Source of the DNA: Jimgerdemannia flammicorona
Taxonomy: Eukaryota > Mucoromycota > Endogonomycetes > Endogonales > Endogonaceae
Direction: 5' to 3'
Assembly: GCA_003990745.1 (NCBI GenBank)
Contig: RBNI01005073.1
Location: 1-13,051 of the forward strand
Length of the DNA: 13,051 nt
This document shows positions 9,584 through 13,051 of the stretch, piece after piece. Positions within the stretch are counted from its first letter, which is position 1, and each line of letters opens with the position of its first letter. The notes under the pieces were generated by a model. It was not told where the DNA came from and did not search any database. It saw only the letters and a list, made by a program, of their open reading frames with translations. Position numbers and translations under genes: made by a program.

Positions 9584-11608
9584 CTAAAAATCTGCATTCA
9601 TCTCCTTCTGTGCCAAGTCCAAGTCATGTTCAGCAGCCAGTACCTTCTCCTCAGCTGTCCATGCTTTCAACCTATCCAGAAGTTCAGCCATTGCCCCATC
9701 CTCCTTTTCCTTGAAGTCCTTACAATACTCCAGACATACCTTCTGCCAGAGCTGCAAACCATGCTGCTCAGCCCAATAGTAGACCACTTGCTCACCAGCA
9801 ACAACTGCAAACTCCTCCTCCCTCTCCTTATCAACCTCATAGCCCTCCTCTTCCAGGAAAATTGCAAGAATCTCCACCTTCAGTGCCCCCACCACCCCCT
9901 CTCCCTGCAGAATTCCTGCTCAATGCTCCTCACTCATCACTTGCAGGTCCACTTCCCCTAACTCCTCAGCTACAAGGTTATCTATCACCTTGCTCATCCA
10001 CAGCAGATTCCCTACCTCCTTCCCTTCTGATGTCCCTGGCCTTCCTGTATCCAGCATTGTGGTATCAGCCCCTACACTAGCAGTCTCATCCCATCCCTCC
10101 TCAGGGACATCCACCAGCTCATCCTCACCAACAGCCACCACTCATCCACCCTTTGCCACATCAGGAACCCCAAAGTGTACCCTCTGAGCACCCCACATTA
10201 GCTTGTCCTCTGCCACCTGACTTCTTATAGCTGGACCCCTCCTGATCAGAGGGGGCATGTCATCCACAACTGGGTCCCAGACCTCAAAAGTACCATCAGC
10301 AAACAGGTCCTTGGGCAGTGCCTTCTCAACTCCTTCCAGGCCCTTTTCCCTATCACCTCCTCCCTGGCTAGCCTAGTTACTCACCACCACTTCCCCAGTC
10401 TTCACAGGGCCCCTAGCCACTATCTTAACCCCTCCTTCTATGCTTGCTAGCAACTCCCTCTGCCTCCTATGCCCTTGAGCCCTTTCCCATTATCTCTTAT
10501 TAGTGCCAATATGCTTCCCATCAACAATCTCCAGATGCATTGACTCCTCATTCAATTTCCACACCTTCACCCTCCTCTCAACAGCACCACTCAACTCCTC
10601 CAGAGCCTCTAACAAGTCCACTTCCTCCTCTTCACTCCCTCTCACCCTTGACACCTTGTAGACAAAAGTCCCCCACATCCACACTAAGGGCCAGTCACTC
10701 ATCTTCCCTGTGGCCTCTCTTTCAGCCAGTCTAATCCTCACATCCATATCACCTATCCTGATGGAGGTCCCCTCCCACACCTGGAAGCCAACATCCATCA
10801 CATTGCCGTACTCCACCATCACCTCCTCCACCCTCCTCCTAGTCTTCTCCTTTATCACTGTAGGCACCCCCTTCACCAGCAGCTACACCACCCTGGGGTC
10901 TCACCTCAGGTAGCACACCATGGAGACCACCACCTCTACAACTGCCACTCCAGCCTTCAGAGCCTCCTCCAGTGGGCTCACCTCCTCAAAGCCCACCTCA
11001 ACCCCCTCTAGACCCTTCAGGAACTTTACTGAGGCAGCCCAAGCCTCCTGCTTCAAGATAAGCCCCAAGACCATCCTTGCCATCACTACTAAGCCTTGGA
11101 AGCACAGTGTTACCACAAACTCTGAGATCAATTTCCTGAGTAACAGTGCTACCACCAGCCACATTATATTATCAGCCAGATCTCCCTTCTGCATTGGGAA
11201 CCCCTGCCCCACTCTGCCATCAGCCATCACATCTCTTTTTTTTTTCTGATTCCCCATTATACTTCTATCAGCAGTCCCACCCCCAGCCACAGCACCTCTA
11301 GCACCTATGCTCATATCCCCCACCTGACTGCCTCCCCCCCTCCCTAGGCTCGCCTTGCCCTTCCCTTCAGCAGTACCAGCCCTAGATCCAGCTGGCCATC
11401 TACTCTCCTTTACCTTATCTGCAAAGCTTGGGGGGCCAGGCCTTCCCCCATTGCCACCAGACACTGGTCCACCTCCAGAGCCCTTGCTACCTTTCAACCC
11501 TCCAAAGGCCCCCATCCCCAGACCATAACCCCTCCCAACATTCTGCCAGCTAAAAGCCCCAGATCCACCCGACCCAGCATGCCTATCAGAACTCTTGCTC
11601 AATGACAT
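9584..11608 (-). pseudogene. ORF1 of element B: Gly-rich, RRM-like predicted RNA-binding protein
   Basis: This spans 675 codons in one frame from ATG at 11608 to TAG at 9584-9586, broken only by in-frame stops, so it is the better guide to the family protein. Residues 1-115 are rich in Gly, Ser and Ala, with SFADKV at 61-66 and a basic KKKR at about 122-125. Next is a hydrophobic region with FQGLVVMARMVLGL. Residues about 236-310 form an RRM-like block: VVQLLVKGVP-type strand (the Gln is a stop here), helix, EYGNVMDVGF, then VRIRLAE. An acidic region with LVDVPE follows, then a Glu-rich, probably coiled-coil tail. In LINEs ORF1 proteins bind and package the element RNA. Two stops near 10885-10903 stand where C has Trp and Gln. 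No CCHC zinc knuckle is apparent. Known ORF1 types are not matched with certainty. Confidence 0.78.
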
Positions 11609-11690
11609 TTTTATAATAGCTTTTCTCTGAGTTGTATCAAAAACTGTTGCTTGAAGTTGGTATAATGTAAATTGTATAGGAGAAAGGCAC
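11609..11690 (-). other. 5' UTR of element B and junction with element A
   Basis: About 82 nt of leader precede the ORF1 ATG. The CTTTCTCC block at 11679-11686 aligns with the C leader. The exact junction with A is within a few bases of 11690; B may lack up to about eight bases of the 5' end seen in C. The leader is open in the ORF1 frame, so the frame runs from A through the leader into ORF1. Confidence 0.65.
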
Positions 11691-13051
11691 TGCCAGTCCC
11701 ACTCTTCACCAATCCTCACTGCCTGCCAGCCACTTGGCCAAAGATCCTAGCCAAGACCCTGCTGACACTCCACTCTATCCATAAAATCAAACTCAGCAAG
11801 CAGAATACCCCCCAGAAGCAGTCTGTCTCATCACCACATAGCTGGCCCCCACAGCACCTCTCCCTCATTGCCTTGTCAGTGCAGACCTATTTGGTGTGCT
11901 CCATCAACCACTCTCTACCCAAAGCCCCTAAACTGCAGCCTTCAACTTCCATTCAGCCTCACTAGAGAGAGCAAATCTCCTGAGAACCCTCATGGGGAGG
12001 ATCTCATCTCCCACACCTTCTGCATCAGTAGTACCTAACTCCCTCCCTGCAGTTGAATAGCTCTTTTCAACCACCAGGCTTGTAGGCAGTGCAATCTCTT
12101 AGGAAAATCCATAAGGCCTAGTTCTCTCCTAGCCACCAGTGTTGCAGGAGTATCCCAACTGATCTGGTACCCCCTCCCTGCCTAGATCCAATCTCTAGCC
12201 ATCTTTGTCAGCCTCTTTACCACCCAAGCTGGGAAGTCTAAGTGGTAGGCCACATATCATAGCTTGGGGAACCAGCAGACATTCAGAATTGATACCTGCC
12301 CTGTCAGGAAGATATGGTGACCCCTCCAACCTCTAAGGGCCTCCCCTCAAGCAGTCACCCTCCTCTCCCACTACTCTTGTGGCAAGACAGATCCATATTC
12401 CAAAAGAAAGATACCTAGATACCACACCACCTCTCCTGTAGGGACAATTGTTCCAAAGACATCCTCACTTACTAGCTCATTCCCTAGCACCATTATCTCA
12501 CACTTATGCTAGTTGAGCTTCACCCCAGAGTGCACCTCATACTATTTCACCTTCTTCTTAAGCACCTTAATGTCTGCTACAGAACTAAGTCCAACTACCA
12601 TATCATCAGCAAAAGCCCCCACCTTCCACACTATATTATATATAGAGATCCCTGCTATCTTCTAGCAAATCCTATCCATCAAAGGTTCTAATGAACAGGC
12701 ATAGAAAATAGGAGACAGTGGATTTCTCTGAGGAACTCCTCTTCCCAAGGGGAATGCCAGACTCTAGTGACTATTACACATCAGCACAGCCCTACAGCCC
12801 TCTAACAGATTCAACATTGAAGTCCAAAATCATAGGAGGATACCAATTCTATTCAGTACCTTGCCTAGCCAAACCAAACAAACACAGTCATAGGCCTTCT
12901 CCTGGTCCAGATAGACCAGTCTTCCATTCAGTCCACAAGCCCAGGCCTCTTCAATGATGCCATGCACCCAGGCAGTCCTATCTCTTATAAGCATGTCTCC
13001 TACAAAGCTCTGCTGCTCCTCACCCAATACCTGTTGGGCAACTCTCTTTTT
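11691..13051 (-). mobile_element. LINE element A, RT-to-C-terminal fragment, oldest copy
   Basis: It aligns over its whole length with about 594-1950 of element B and the matching part of C, so it is a third copy of the same family. It is interrupted on its 3' side by the 5' end of B at about 11690. The rest of A should resume beyond the left edge of the window, past the 3' end of B. No CpG dinucleotide was found in its 1361 bases, and its ORF2 is dense in stops; both fit the oldest layer of the nest. Confidence 0.88.
11691..13051 (-). pseudogene. ORF2 fragment of element A: reverse transcriptase and C-terminal domain, decayed
   Basis: The RT part includes EEQQSFVGD near 12980-13020, LDQEKAYD (catalytic motif A) near 12890-12915, a GVPQ-x-NPLSPIFY block near 12700-12740 and the FADD box at 12602-12613. 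Then come the YLGI-type strand, the SILNVCWFPKLWY block, LGLMDFPKRLHCLQAWWLKR, and the GEEWDW end near 11690. The reading frame is the same at 13027, 12613 and 11719, so no net indel occurred over 1.3 kb despite many nonsense codons, such as Trp to stop in the segment after the active site. It carries no endonuclease within the window. Confidence 0.85.

Larger units (their letters stand above)
7960..11690 (-). mobile_element. LINE element B, 5' part (right of the nested element C)
   Basis: This is the upstream half of element B: short leader, whole ORF1, spacer and the first 530 or so codons of ORF2. Its right end at about 11690 (uncertain by a few bases) is where the sequence switches from the C-terminal ORF2 homology of element A to the leader shared with C. 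Together with 1-2041 this gives about 5.8 kb plus a missing 3' end, the same size as C. The duplication made by B itself cannot be seen because its 3' junction is outside the window. Eight CpG sites remain in this half. Confidence 0.9.

Noticed and set aside
11220..11250. Short poly(T) run near 11236 as another element tail
   Set aside because: It falls within ORF1 of B, where it encodes the Lys codons of the KKKR stretch. Homology continues on both sides and no duplication flanks it.
1..13051. Alternative genetic code with TAG or TGA read as an amino acid
   Set aside because: Stops that first looked shared between B and C (near LEEGER and near the linker GK) turned out to be at neighbouring, different codons after alignment. 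The stops face Trp, Gln and Arg without one consistent meaning, so decay explains them better.
1..13051. Repeat-induced point mutation as in some filamentous fungi
   Set aside because: CpA is still very common on both strands and base composition is not AT-rich. The strong depletion is of CpG, which fits methyl-CpG deamination better, though a weaker non-CpG component is not excluded.
1..13051. CRISPR array, tRNA, rRNA, LTRs, terminal inverted repeats or a host gene
   Set aside because: No regularly spaced repeats, cloverleaf, long terminal repeats or non-LINE coding homology was seen on either strand by reading; the three LINE copies account for the whole window.

Overview
The window is eukaryotic, repeat-only DNA. 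I see no host gene, RNA gene or bacterial-style operon. It is made of copies of one LINE (non-LTR retrotransposon) family, all on the minus strand. The family is bicistronic: ORF1 encodes a predicted RNA-binding protein of about 674 residues, and ORF2 a polyprotein of about 1218 residues with an APE-type endonuclease, a reverse transcriptase (RT) and a C-terminal Cys/His motif. The RT motifs (a DQEKAYD block, a GVPQGDPLSP block and an FADD box) resemble the L1/Tx1-like superclade, by recall only. The host species cannot be named. CpG is almost absent (43 sites in 13 kb by hand count), which points to a genome with CpG methylation and deamination.

The layout is a nest of three insertions, all in the same orientation. 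Element A is the outermost; only 11691-13051 is seen, covering the RT and C-terminal part of its ORF2. Element B inserted into A at about 11690. Element C (2044-7959, apparently full length, about 5.9 kb with a 54-nt poly(A) tail) inserted into the RT region of B. C therefore splits B into a 5' part (7960-11690) and a 3' part (1-2041). A perfect 13-bp target-site duplication (2029-2041 and 7960-7972) flanks C and proves that the two parts of B were once contiguous. With C removed, the ORF2 of B keeps its frame across the junction and its RT active-site box falls at residue 704, exactly as in C.

Reading leftwards on the minus strand, each element has a short 5' UTR (about 80-90 nt), ORF1, a 30-31 nt spacer, ORF2, a roughly 60-nt 3' UTR with an AATAAA signal, and poly(A). 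The 3' UTR and tail are visible only in C. In life ORF1 would coat the RNA, the endonuclease would nick the target and the RT would copy the RNA in place. All three copies are dead: nonsense codons are frequent, mostly explicable as C-to-T or G-to-A changes at Trp, Gln and Arg codons, while indels are few. CpG density rises from A (0) to B (about 1.7 per kb) to C (about 5.6 per kb), matching the insertion order given by the nesting.
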